11,095 nucleotides of DNA from Bacillota bacterium (lineage in GTDB: Bacteria > Bacillota > Dethiobacteria > DTU022): assembly GCA_012510305.1 (NCBI GenBank), contig JAAZIE010000137.1, positions 1 through 11,095 of the forward strand, in the 5' to 3' direction. The notes under the pieces were generated by a model, which was given only the letters and a program-made list of their open reading frames with translations, was not told the origin of the DNA and did not search any database. The translations under genes were made by a program, and so were the position numbers. Below, piece by piece: positions 1-5,987 of the stretch. The first letter of the stretch is position 1. Every line of letters starts with the position of its first letter.

Positions 1-515
1 ACCTCGTGGTCCTGGCGGTAGGCCTGGTGCCCCGCGGCGATGACCGCAAGATCATCGATCTGCTGCGGCTCTCCCAATCGCCGGATCGCTTCCTCATGGA
101 GGCTCACCCGAAGCTGCGCCCGGTGGACACTGCCAGCGACGGCATCTTCCTGGCCGGCTGCTGCCAGGGTCCCAAGGATATTCCCGATACCGTGGCCCAG
201 GCCAAAGGGGCGGCCGCTTCGGCGCTGATCCCGCTGGCCAAGGGGAAAGTGGCTATCGATGCCCAGGTGGCGGGAGTTATTGAAGACACCTGCCGGGGCT
301 GCGGCTTCTGCGTATCGATCTGCCCGTACACCGCCATCGAGCTGGTGACGATCAATCGCAGGGGCCACATGGTCGAGGTGGCCCGGGTTAACGAAGCGCT
401 CTGTAAAGGTTGCGGTTCCTGCTCGGCCGGCTGCCTCTCCAACTCGATCCAGCCGAGGTCCTTCCGGGACCGGCAGATTCTACCACAAATAGCGGCACTG
501 GGGGGGATTGAATGA
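1..515 (+). CDS. hdrA: HdrA-like FAD/iron-sulfur subunit, C-terminal part only
   Basis: This is the last 171 or so residues of an HdrA-type protein whose start lies before the window; codons are in frame from base 3. HdrA carries FAD and several [4Fe-4S] clusters and is the electron-bifurcating core of heterodisulfide reductase complexes in the cytoplasm. Visible parts are the end of the flavin-binding fold (LVVLAVGLVPR, then GIFLAGCCQGPKDIPDTV, a very typical HdrA stretch) followed by two ferredoxin motifs, CRGCGFCVSICPY and CKGCGSCSAGCLSNSI. The second has Leu rather than Pro after its last Cys, which occurs in this family. The stop overlaps the ATG of the next gene (ATGA), so the two are translationally coupled. 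Whether HdrB and HdrC precede it cannot be seen. Family assignment is firm; the bifurcating role is inferred from family and neighbours. Confidence 0.93.
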   Translation, partial: LVVLAVGLVPRGDDRKIIDLLRLSQSPDRFLMEAHPKLRPVDTASDGIFLAGCCQGPKDIPDTVAQAKGAAASALIPLAKGKVAIDAQVAGVIEDTCRGCGFCVSICPYTAIELVTINRRGHMVEVARVNEALCKGCGSCSAGCLSNSIQPRSFRDRQILPQIAALGGIE

Positions 516-943
516 GCGAGCAATTCAGGCCGAATATTGTTGCCTTTCTCTGTAACTGGTGCACTTACGCCGGTGCAGACCTGGCCGGAACGAGCCGGGT
601 TCAGTACCCGGCCAATGTGAAGATTATCCGGGTAATGTGCTCGGGACGGGTAAACCCCCTTTACGTGGTCAACGCCCTGCAGCAGGGCGCCGACGGGGTG
701 ATCATCTCAGGGTGTCATCCCGGTGACTGCCACTACATGGAGGGTAATTTTTACGCCCGGCGCCGGCTGAAGCTGCTCAAAGAGCTTCTCGAATTTACCG
801 GCGTAGACCCGCGTCGCTTTACGATGAGCTGGGTCTCCGCCTCGGAAGGGCATAAGTGGAAAGAGGTTGTGGAAAAAGCAGTAGAAGATGTCAGGGCTGC
901 CGGGCCTTTCGATCAATTCCAGCGCCGGCAGATCGGCTGGTAA
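512..943 (+). CDS. flxD: MvhD/FlxD-type iron-sulfur subunit of Hdr complex
   Basis: A 143-residue protein of the MvhD family (methyl-viologen-reducing hydrogenase delta subunit), which carries a [2Fe-2S] cluster and passes electrons to HdrA. Five cysteines fit the family pattern: CNWC at residues 14-17, MCSGR at 43, and GCHPGDC at 68 and 73. Length is the usual one for the free-standing subunit. The ATG overlaps the hdrA stop by four bases and a run of seven G at about 500-507 lies upstream as a possible ribosome binding site. Because the following genes encode an NAD(P)H-linked oxidoreductase rather than a hydrogenase, FlxD is a better name than MvhD; that choice rests on context. No hydrogenase large or small subunit is visible. 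Confidence 0.92.
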   Translation: MSEQFRPNIVAFLCNWCTYAGADLAGTSRVQYPANVKIIRVMCSGRVNPLYVVNALQQGADGVIISGCHPGDCHYMEGNFYARRRLKLLKELLEFTGVDPRRFTMSWVSASEGHKWKEVVEKAVEDVRAAGPFDQFQRRQIGW

Positions 944-950
944 GGAGGGG
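942..950 (+). promoter_or_regulatory. Ribosome binding site that decides the flxC start
   Basis: AAGGAGGGG sits right on the flxD stop codon and six bases before the ATG at 957. An open frame extends upstream to an ATG at 888 inside flxD, but that start has no such site and would give a 69-base overlap with an extra N-terminus that looks like shadow coding. The ATG at 953 is in another frame. The 957 start is therefore preferred. Confidence 0.75.
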
Positions 951-956
951 AAATGG

Positions 957-1937
957 ATGGATTTGGATAAGTTGCGTAAAACAGCAGCCGAAATTGTCTC
1001 CAGGGACGATGTTAAATATCTCATTGGCTGGCGCCGGGGCACCTTTGGCTACCGCGTATCTCCGCATTTTGTCAGGGATGCCGCCGGAGCCGACGAGCTG
1101 ATTTTTTCACCCCTCTGTATCTCCAACCTGGCCAACTACCTGACCCTGGTGGAAAAGCTGCCGGTACCGCGGGGGCAGGAGCCCGATACGCGCAAGGTCG
1201 CCCTCATGGTCAAGGGATGCGACAGCCGGGCGGTGGCCCAGCTGCTTGCGGAGAAGGGGATCAAGCGCGAAGAGGTGGTTGTTGTCGGGCTGCCCTGCCC
1301 GGGGATGATCGATCGGAAGCTGCTGGCTGAAAAATATCCGGAAACAGAGCAAGCCGCCGAGATCAGGTGGCGCGGGGAAGACTTTGTGCTGGTGGACGGT
1401 GAAGAGGAAACAGTGATCCCGCGGGCGGAGGTGCTGGCTGAAAAGTGCCGCCTCTGCCGCCATCCCAACCCGGTGCTGAGCGATGTTACCGTCGGCGAGC
1501 CCGTGGAGCCCTGGGCTGCCGCCGAGGACAGCGGCGTGGCCGAGATCATGGCCAAGAATGCGGAGGAGCGGTGGGCTTACTGGGAGGAGCAGTTTTCGAA
1601 GTGTATCCGCTGCTACTCCTGCAAGAACGCCTGTCCCCTCTGCTACTGCGAGGATTGCATCCTCGATCGGCTCGATCCGATCTGGGTAAACCGTTCCGTC
1701 AACTTTTCGGAAAATACCGCGTTTCACCTGGCCCGGGCATTTCATCTCGCCGGCCGCTGCATCGAATGCGGCGAATGTGAACGGGTCTGCCCGGCCGGTA
1801 TTCCCCTGGGCAAGTTGAACCGGATGCTGGCGCAAACGGTGCGCGAGGAATATGAATTTGAACCGGGGCTTGATCCGGAGGCTGAACCGTTCCAGGCCAG
1901 TTACAAGCCTGACGACCCGGAGGAATTTATCTTGTAG
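957..1937 (+). CDS. flxC: Iron-sulfur electron-transfer protein, FlxC-like
   Basis: A 326-residue cytoplasmic iron-sulfur protein between the MvhD-like and HydB/AsrA-like subunits. The N-terminal half has a stretch reminiscent of the F420-hydrogenase beta-subunit (FrhB) fold, with VKGCDSRAV at 86-93 and GLPCPGMID at 111-119. A CRLC pair follows at 164-167. The C-terminal part has two ferredoxin-like motifs: Cys216, 219, 222, 226, followed at once by Cys229, 231 and 234; and Cys268, 271, 274, 278 (CIECGECERVCP). The extra cysteines after the first motif are more than one cubane cluster needs. By order (D-C-B-A) it corresponds to FlxC of the FlxABCD-HdrABC system, and would relay electrons between FlxB and FlxD/HdrA. 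Family type is clear; the exact B versus C name rests on position. It ends in an acidic tail. Confidence 0.8.
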   Translation: MDLDKLRKTAAEIVSRDDVKYLIGWRRGTFGYRVSPHFVRDAAGADELIFSPLCISNLANYLTLVEKLPVPRGQEPDTRKVALMVKGCDSRAVAQLLAEKGIKREEVVVVGLPCPGMIDRKLLAEKYPETEQAAEIRWRGEDFVLVDGEEETVIPRAEVLAEKCRLCRHPNPVLSDVTVGEPVEPWAAAEDSGVAEIMAKNAEERWAYWEEQFSKCIRCYSCKNACPLCYCEDCILDRLDPIWVNRSVNFSENTAFHLARAFHLAGRCIECGECERVCPAGIPLGKLNRMLAQTVREEYEFEPGLDPEAEPFQASYKPDDPEEFIL

Positions 1938-1954
1938 AGGTGGGTGAGAGCGAT

Positions 1955-2968
1955 ATGTCAGCGAAGCTGTTGCATAAGGAAAAATGGTCCGAGTTCACCG
2001 GAAGGCTTTCCGGCAAAAACCTCTGGGCGCCGGCAGTGCAGGGCGAAGTGAAGAAATTCGTTCCCGTGGCGGAGGGCGAGACCGTCTCCCTGGAGGGGGG
2101 TAACACCACGGTGCCTCCAAAGGCGCTGATTTTTCCCCAGACAGAGACACTGTACCGGTTTTCCCGGGGAGAGGAGGAGCCGGAGCCTCCCGCGATCGAC
2201 GAAGAGATGGTGCTGCTGGGGGTGCGCCCCTGCGACGCCCGGGCGATGGCGCTTGTGGAAAAGCTGTTTCGCTGGGATTTTGACGATCCCTACTACTTGA
2301 AACGGCGCGAATTGACCACCCTCATCGGCCTGGCCTGCAACGAGCCGGAGATAAATTGCTTTTGCCCCTCGGTGGGCGGCAGCCCGGCTTCCACGGAAGG
2401 GCTGGATATACTGATGACCGACCTGGGAGAAAGCTATCTTCTGGAGGTGCTCACCGACAAGGGGAAAGCGATCGCCGGTGCGGTGGAGGATTTGCTGGAA
2501 GAAGCCCCGGCCGAAGCGCTTAAGCAGAAAGAAAAGCTGGCCGAAGAGGCCCTGGCCGGGATCAAATGGAGCGTGGATCCGGAGGGGATTCCCGAGGCTC
2601 TGCCGCAGCTGTGGGAAGATCCGCTTTGGGAAAGGGTCTCGGCGCCCTGCCTGGGCTGCGGGATCTGCACCTATCTTTGCCCCACCTGTTACTGCTTCGA
2701 TATTCAGGACGAGGTGGAAGGCTCCGCGGGCCGGCGCTGCCGGAGCTGGGATTCCTGCATGTTTGCCGAGTATACGGTGCACACCTCGGGGCATAACCCC
2801 CGTCCCAGCCGCCGTGAGCGGACCCGGAACCGGATCAATCACAAGTACTCATATTTTGTCGATAAATTTGGGGAGATCGCCTGCGTCGGCTGCGGGCGCT
2901 GCTCCAGCCTCTGTCCGGTCAATATTGACCTTATCGACATTTTAAGGCAGGTGAAGGCGGCGCAATGA
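1955..2968 (+). CDS. flxB: 4Fe-4S dicluster protein, FlxB / HydB / AsrA-like
   Basis: A 337-residue protein of the family that includes the sulfhydrogenase beta subunit (HydB) and anaerobic sulfite reductase subunit A. Family hallmarks are GVRPCDARAM around Cys93, the ACNEPEINCFC stretch (Cys128, 135, 137), and two ferredoxin motifs: Cys232, 235, 238, 242 running into PTCYCFD (Cys245, 247), and Cys310, 313, 316, 320 (CVGCGRCSSLCPVNID). These proteins partner with an AsrB/HydG-type FAD/NAD(P) subunit, which is what the next gene encodes. It is expected to pass electrons from that flavoprotein towards the Hdr side. The ATG at 1955 is preferred to an in-frame GTG at 1940; GAGAG at 1946-1950 is a weak site for it, so the start is not certain. 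The stop overlaps the flxA ATG by four bases. Confidence 0.85.
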   Translation: MSAKLLHKEKWSEFTGRLSGKNLWAPAVQGEVKKFVPVAEGETVSLEGGNTTVPPKALIFPQTETLYRFSRGEEEPEPPAIDEEMVLLGVRPCDARAMALVEKLFRWDFDDPYYLKRRELTTLIGLACNEPEINCFCPSVGGSPASTEGLDILMTDLGESYLLEVLTDKGKAIAGAVEDLLEEAPAEALKQKEKLAEEALAGIKWSVDPEGIPEALPQLWEDPLWERVSAPCLGCGICTYLCPTCYCFDIQDEVEGSAGRRCRSWDSCMFAEYTVHTSGHNPRPSRRERTRNRINHKYSYFVDKFGEIACVGCGRCSSLCPVNIDLIDILRQVKAAQ

Positions 2969-3813
2969 AAAACTACGAAAATCCTTATATCCCCCATACC
3001 GCGACGATCGAGGATACCTGGTATGAGACCGCAGGGGATCGCTGTATCAAAACTTTCAAGGTCGTTTTGGATGATCCGGCCGTGCGGGAAAGCTGGAGCC
3101 ACCGCCCGGGGCAGTGCGCCATGATCGGACTGCTCGGCGTGGGCGAAAGCATGATCTCCATCTCCTCTTCGCCTACGGAAAAAGGATACTTGCGCTTTTC
3201 GGTGCTGCAGGCGGGCAAAGTGACCTCGGCGCTGCACCAGCTCGAGGCGGGGGACAAGATCACCGTGCGCGGACCCTACGGAAACAGCTTTCCGGTGGAC
3301 GACTGGAAGGGCAAGGAGATCCTCACCGTCGGCGGCGGGATCGGCCAGGCCCCCCTGCGGCCCATTGTGGAGTATGTCAAGGCGAACTTGAGCGACTATG
3401 CCGGCCTGACCACGATCTACGGTGCCCGCACTTCGGAAGATCTCTGCTTCAAGGGAGAATTTGGCGAGATGGAAAAGATCGACGGGGTTTGCTGCCATCT
3501 TTCCGTCGATATCGAGGAAGAGGGATGGCCGCACTACGTGGGCTTTGTGCCCTCGCTTTTGATGGAGGTCAACCCCTCGCCCGAGAATACCATCGCCATA
3601 ACCTGCGGCCCGCCGATCATGATCCGCTTCGTCCTGGAAAACTTGAAAAAGTTGAACTTTGCCGACGAGCAGATCTACACCACGCTGGAAAACCGGATGA
3701 AGTGCGGTATCGGCAAGTGCGGCCGCTGCAACGCGGGCAGCCTCTACGTCTGCAAGGACGGCCCCGTCTTCAGCTACGCCGCACTGAAAGACGTTCCCGA
3801 AGCGTTTGCCTGA
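2965..3813 (+). CDS. flxA: FAD/NAD(P)-binding oxidoreductase, FlxA / HydG / AsrB-like
   Basis: A 282-residue flavoprotein of the ferredoxin-NADP reductase superfamily, in the branch holding sulfhydrogenase gamma subunit, AsrB and PyrK. Domains in order: an FAD-binding barrel (RPGQCAMIG at 47-55, SISSSP at 65-70 in the place of the usual RxYS, GPYGNSFP at 103-110), an NAD(P)-binding domain beginning at VGGGIGQAPLRP (122-133), and a C-terminal [2Fe-2S] site with Cys247, 252, 255 and 263 (CGIGKCGRC then VC). It should oxidise NADH or NADPH and hand electrons through its [2Fe-2S] cluster to the preceding iron-sulfur subunit. It is the last gene of the operon; a hairpin follows 20 bases after the stop. 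Which nicotinamide cofactor is used cannot be told from sequence by eye. Confidence 0.9.
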   Translation: MKNYENPYIPHTATIEDTWYETAGDRCIKTFKVVLDDPAVRESWSHRPGQCAMIGLLGVGESMISISSSPTEKGYLRFSVLQAGKVTSALHQLEAGDKITVRGPYGNSFPVDDWKGKEILTVGGGIGQAPLRPIVEYVKANLSDYAGLTTIYGARTSEDLCFKGEFGEMEKIDGVCCHLSVDIEEEGWPHYVGFVPSLLMEVNPSPENTIAITCGPPIMIRFVLENLKKLNFADEQIYTTLENRMKCGIGKCGRCNAGSLYVCKDGPVFSYAALKDVPEAFA

Positions 3814-3833
3814 TCAGGACAGTTAGTTTAACA

Positions 3834-3872
3834 AAAAAGGTGACAGGGGGACGTACCTACTGTCACCTTTTT
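3834..3872. terminator. Perfect 13-bp hairpin after flxA, terminator and/or REP-like element
   Basis: Arms AAAAAGGTGACAG (3834-3846) and CTGTCACCTTTTT (3860-3872) are perfectly complementary around a 13-base loop, GGGGACGTACCTA. The A-stem/T-tract layout 20 bases after the flxA stop fits an intrinsic terminator for the hdr-flx operon, able to act in either direction. The loop begins with the same GGGGACG as the hairpin at 10996-11020, so it may be one copy of a dispersed palindromic element used as terminator. Termination is inferred, the palindrome is seen. Confidence 0.7.
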
Positions 3873-3880
3873 GCTTGCGT

Positions 3881-3904
3881 AAAACCCCAAAGTGAGAGAA
3901 GGGG
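3881..3904 (+). repeat. 24-base direct repeat, copy 1
   Basis: Begins AAAACCCCAAAG and ends GAGAGAAGGGG; matches 4154-4177 with a single difference (T instead of G at 3893). The CCCC and GGGG ends could pair in a weak hairpin. Confidence 0.75.
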
Positions 3905-3922
3905 GGCCTCGCCTTGACGCGC

Positions 3923-3954
3923 GAGATCCTTCGGGCTGCGCCCTCAGGATGACA
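3923..3954 (+). repeat. 32-base hairpin repeat, copy 1
   Basis: Within it ATCCT (3926-3930) pairs with AGGAT (3946-3950) and GGGC (3933-3936) with GCCC (3940-3943), separated by a TC/TC internal bulge, with a TGC loop. GACA follows. It matches 4096-4127 at 31 of 32 bases. Confidence 0.8.
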
Positions 3955-3980
3955 TTCAAGAAGCCCTCAGCCTTCGCCAC

Positions 3981-3999
3981 CGTCACTCTGAGCCTTCTT
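3981..3999. repeat. Partial copy of the inverted hairpin repeat
   Basis: GTCACTCTGAGC at 3982-3993 equals the first part of the element at 4003-4030, then the similarity stops and CTTCTT follows. It looks like a half copy left by truncation or rearrangement. Confidence 0.4.
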
Positions 4000-4002
4000 C
4001 AG

Positions 4003-4030
4003 TGTCACTCTGAGCGAAGCGAAGAGTCTC
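4003..4030 (-). repeat. Related hairpin repeat in the opposite orientation
   Basis: ACTCT (4007-4011) pairs with AGAGT (4023-4027), with GC/GC pairs inside, GA/GA internal bulge and a GAA loop. Read on the minus strand it goes GAGACTCTTCG...CTCAGAGTGACA, parallel to GAGATCCTTCG...CTCAGGATGACA of the other copies. Stem changes are compensated on the opposite arm, so the structure is kept while sequence differs. Confidence 0.65.
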
Positions 4031-4095
4031 TGCCGGCCAGGCGCCGGACAGAACGAACGCCCGGCGTTTTAAATGTAGGCTGCGACCAAAGGCGT

Positions 4096-4127
4096 GAGAT
4101 CCTTCGGGCTGCACCCTCAGGATGACA
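4096..4127 (+). repeat. 32-base hairpin repeat, copy 2
   Basis: Same element as 3923-3954; the only difference is A for G at 4113, which removes one inner stem pair. The starts of the two copies are 173 bases apart. Confidence 0.8.
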
Positions 4128-4153
4128 GTACGAGAGACCCTCAGGAGGACAAA

Positions 4154-4177
4154 AAAACCCCAAAGGGAGAGAAGGGG
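4154..4177 (+). repeat. 24-base direct repeat, copy 2
   Basis: Second copy of the sequence at 3881-3904, one mismatch, here preceded by extra A residues. It closes the repeat cluster 60 bases before the next gene. Confidence 0.75.
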
Positions 4178-4188
4178 TCACCTCCACC

Positions 4189-4217
4189 TTCCAATACGCC
4201 TCTGCCCGTGCTAAAAT
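4189..4217 (+). promoter_or_regulatory. Possible weak promoter before the RseC-like gene
   Basis: TAAAAT at 4212-4217 resembles a -10 box, and TTCCAA at 4189-4194, 17 bases before it, is a poor -35 box with three matches to TTGACA. It lies between the repeat cluster and the gene, where a promoter would be expected after the terminator-like hairpin. Chance occurrence is quite possible. Confidence 0.2.
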
Positions 4218-4237
4218 GGGGTGTGCACCGATCAATC

Positions 4238-4717
4238 ATGGGGAGAGTGCTGCCGGTGGAACGAATTGGCACGGTTAAAGAGATCAAAGGCGAAAATGCG
4301 ATTGTGCACCTGCGCCGCCACCTATCCTGTGAAAATTGCGGCCGCTGCGGCGGTATCCTGGGCGCCGAGGACCGGCGGGACCATTATGTCGAGGTCTCGA
4401 ACCCTCTTATGGCGCAAAAAGGGCAAAACGTTCTTATCGAGATCGACGACCGGCGAGCTCTTTTCATCGCCTTTTTGCTCTACCTGGTACCCCTGGGCGG
4501 GCTGGTGGCGGGGATCCTGCTGGGGTTCAAGCTGAGCGGCATTCTGGGCTGGGGCAATTACCGGGAGCTGTTTGCTGCTGCGGTGGGGTTTGTGCTGATG
4601 GCCCTAATCTTCGGCGGGATCAGCCTCTGGGATCGCCGGGTCAAAAGAGGCGGCCGTTTTCGTCCCGTGATCACCGCCCTGCTCGAGGAGGGGGATTTGC
4701 AGGACAGAGCTGATTAA
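4238..4717 (+). CDS. RseC/MucC-family membrane protein
   Basis: A 159-residue protein with the RseC family layout. An N-terminal small beta domain (IGTVKEIKGENAIVHL) carries a cysteine motif CENCGRC (Cys31, 34, 37), and two membrane helices follow at about 74-96 and 111-131, with a basic C-terminal tail. Members in other bacteria are tied to SoxR reduction (RseC of the Rsx/Rnf-linked reducing system) or sigma-E control, but neither partner is visible here, so only a redox or iron-sulfur role at the membrane is suggested. The start is unsure: ATG 4238 has no good ribosome site, while GTG 4256 has GGGGAGA at 4240-4246 nine bases upstream and gives a family-like N-terminus. The open frame continues upstream to 4094, but that part is translated repeat. 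It is separated from its neighbours and may be transcribed alone. Confidence 0.82.
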   Translation: MGRVLPVERIGTVKEIKGENAIVHLRRHLSCENCGRCGGILGAEDRRDHYVEVSNPLMAQKGQNVLIEIDDRRALFIAFLLYLVPLGGLVAGILLGFKLSGILGWGNYRELFAAAVGFVLMALIFGGISLWDRRVKRGGRFRPVITALLEEGDLQDRAD

Positions 4718-4810
4718 AAGAGGCGCAAAAGCACCGCTGCCCTCCCGGTTTATCTGCCGTTAAAGGGGCAAACTAGACCGGTAGATCAGTTAAAGGCAGG
4801 TGCGGCGGGC

Positions 4811-5980
4811 GTGGACAGGGGCAGCAAGGGAAATGCTCAAAAAGATAAAATATTTTACCTGATCCGTCCCGCCTCCGGGGGTATGCGCCGCCATCTGCAG
4901 CAGCTGATCCGCCGCTTCAGCCGGGATTACGCTCTCCACCTGGGTGCTCCGCCCGATCATGAGATGACCGAGCCTGCCGGCTTTCCAGCGGGCTCTTTTT
5001 ACGAGCTGCCCCTGGGGAAGGGGCTCAGCCCGGTGGGGGATCTGTCCACTTTCCGGCGCCTTTACAGGCTGCTGTGCGCTGTCCGCCCTGCTTTTCTGCA
5101 TATTCACGGGTTCAAGGCGGCCCTGCCGGGGCTGCCCGCTGCGCGGCTGGCCCGGGTGCCGGTTTTGATCACGGTGCACAATTACCCCGCTCACCGGGGT
5201 TCCCCGTACCTTTCTGCCGCCGGCGGGCTGGCAGGAGCGCAACAGGACCGCTATATCGCCGTCTCTCATGCCCTGGCCGGGGAACTTGCCGCCAGGGGCA
5301 TCCCCCGCGAAAAAATCAGTGTAATCCACAACGGGATCGAGCCGGGGCCTTTTGAGGCCGCCGCGGCCCGGTTCAGGCGGTGCAGTGATCAGCTTGTCGT
5401 CGGCACGGCGGCTCGCTTTGCTCCCCAGAAGGGACTTTCTTACTTTATTGAAGCCGCCGCCGTTTTGGCGCCGCTGTTTCCCCGGATGCACTTTTTAATC
5501 ATCGGTGACGGGCCCGGGCGCCACGGACTGGAAAAACTGGCCCGGCAGCTGGATCTGCCGGGACGGCTGTCATTTTGCGGCTACTGCGCCGATCTGCCCC
5601 GCCGGCTGGCTGGAATCGATATTTTTGTGCTGCCCTCTCTCACCGAGGGGTTCTCGCTAACCCTTCTCGAGGCCGCCGCCGCGGGCTGCTCCCTGGTCGC
5701 TTCGCAGGTGGGCGGAGCTGCCGAGCTTATCACCGGCGGCGTGCACGGGCTCCTGGTACCCCCCGCCGATGTGACCGCCCTGGCCCGGGCGATCGCCTCC
5801 CTGGCCCGCGATCCGGCGCTGGCGCAGCGGCTGGCCGGAGCCTGCCGCGAGCGGGTTAAGGCTCAATTCAACCTGAAGCGAACGCTCTCCAAAACCGCCT
5901 CCCTCTACGAGGAGCTGGTCGGCGAAACGCACCGGGGAGCGCCGGAGCCGGTGGCATCGGCGGCAAAAAGCAAGCGGTGA
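4811..5980 (+). CDS. Family 4 glycosyltransferase
   Basis: A 389-residue GT-B-fold glycosyltransferase of family GT4, expected to transfer a sugar from a nucleotide-sugar to a lipid- or glycan-linked acceptor on the inner face of the membrane. The N-terminal acceptor domain begins IFYLIRPASGGMRRHL (residues 14-29, with the glycine-rich loop) and contains the typical FLHIHGFKA stretch. The C-terminal donor domain has VGTAARFAPQKGL, IIGDGP (from about 230), and the family EX7E motif with Glu279 and Glu287 (EGFSLTLLE) ahead of GGAAELI. There is no signal peptide or membrane helix. It starts at GTG 4811, with a modest AGGCAGG upstream; no ATG fits, because the first strand begins only a few residues in. 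It ends seven bases before the next gene, implying one transcript with it. Donor and acceptor cannot be named. Confidence 0.9.
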   Translation: MDRGSKGNAQKDKIFYLIRPASGGMRRHLQQLIRRFSRDYALHLGAPPDHEMTEPAGFPAGSFYELPLGKGLSPVGDLSTFRRLYRLLCAVRPAFLHIHGFKAALPGLPAARLARVPVLITVHNYPAHRGSPYLSAAGGLAGAQQDRYIAVSHALAGELAARGIPREKISVIHNGIEPGPFEAAAARFRRCSDQLVVGTAARFAPQKGLSYFIEAAAVLAPLFPRMHFLIIGDGPGRHGLEKLARQLDLPGRLSFCGYCADLPRRLAGIDIFVLPSLTEGFSLTLLEAAAAGCSLVASQVGGAAELITGGVHGLLVPPADVTALARAIASLARDPALAQRLAGACRERVKAQFNLKRTLSKTASLYEELVGETHRGAPEPVASAAKSKR

Positions 5981-5987
5981 CTTGACC

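Larger units (their letters stand above)
3881..4177. repeat. Cluster of small palindromic repeats between flxA and the RseC-like gene
   Basis: This stretch makes up most of the 424-base gap. It starts and ends with near-identical 24-base direct repeats, and inside are two 32-base direct hairpin copies, one related hairpin in the opposite orientation and a partial copy. Open frames crossing it (for example from 3892 or 4094) are translations of the repeats and are not taken as genes. No transposase, tRNA or CRISPR spacing is present. The arrangement is that of an intergenic repeat mosaic. Confidence 0.75.

Noticed and set aside
888..956. Longer N-terminus for the FlxC-like protein
   Set aside because: It would overlap flxD by 56 bases, and the strong AAGGAGGGG lies directly before ATG 957.
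2965..3813. Anaerobic sulfite reductase (asrAB) operon
   Set aside because: The last two proteins resemble AsrA and AsrB, but there is no AsrC and they are coupled to hdrA and an MvhD-like gene, which fits Flx-Hdr better.
3892..4125. Open frame of 77 codons in the gap after flxA, and the opposite-strand frame at 4005-4235
   Set aside because: Both are translations of the palindromic repeats, with no ribosome site and no protein-like conservation pattern visible.
3881..4177. CRISPR array
   Set aside because: Repeats are only two per type, imperfectly ordered, in both orientations and without regular spacers; no cas gene is present.
4094..4237. Upstream extension of the RseC-like gene
   Set aside because: The extra 48 residues come from the hairpin repeat and 24-base repeat; the family N-terminus starts near 4238-4270.
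4718..4810. Terminator or promoter between the RseC-like gene and the glycosyltransferase
   Set aside because: Only short stems such as TGCC/GGCA around 4755-4770 and two GTTAAAGG stretches are seen, with no T-run and no convincing -35/-10 pair.
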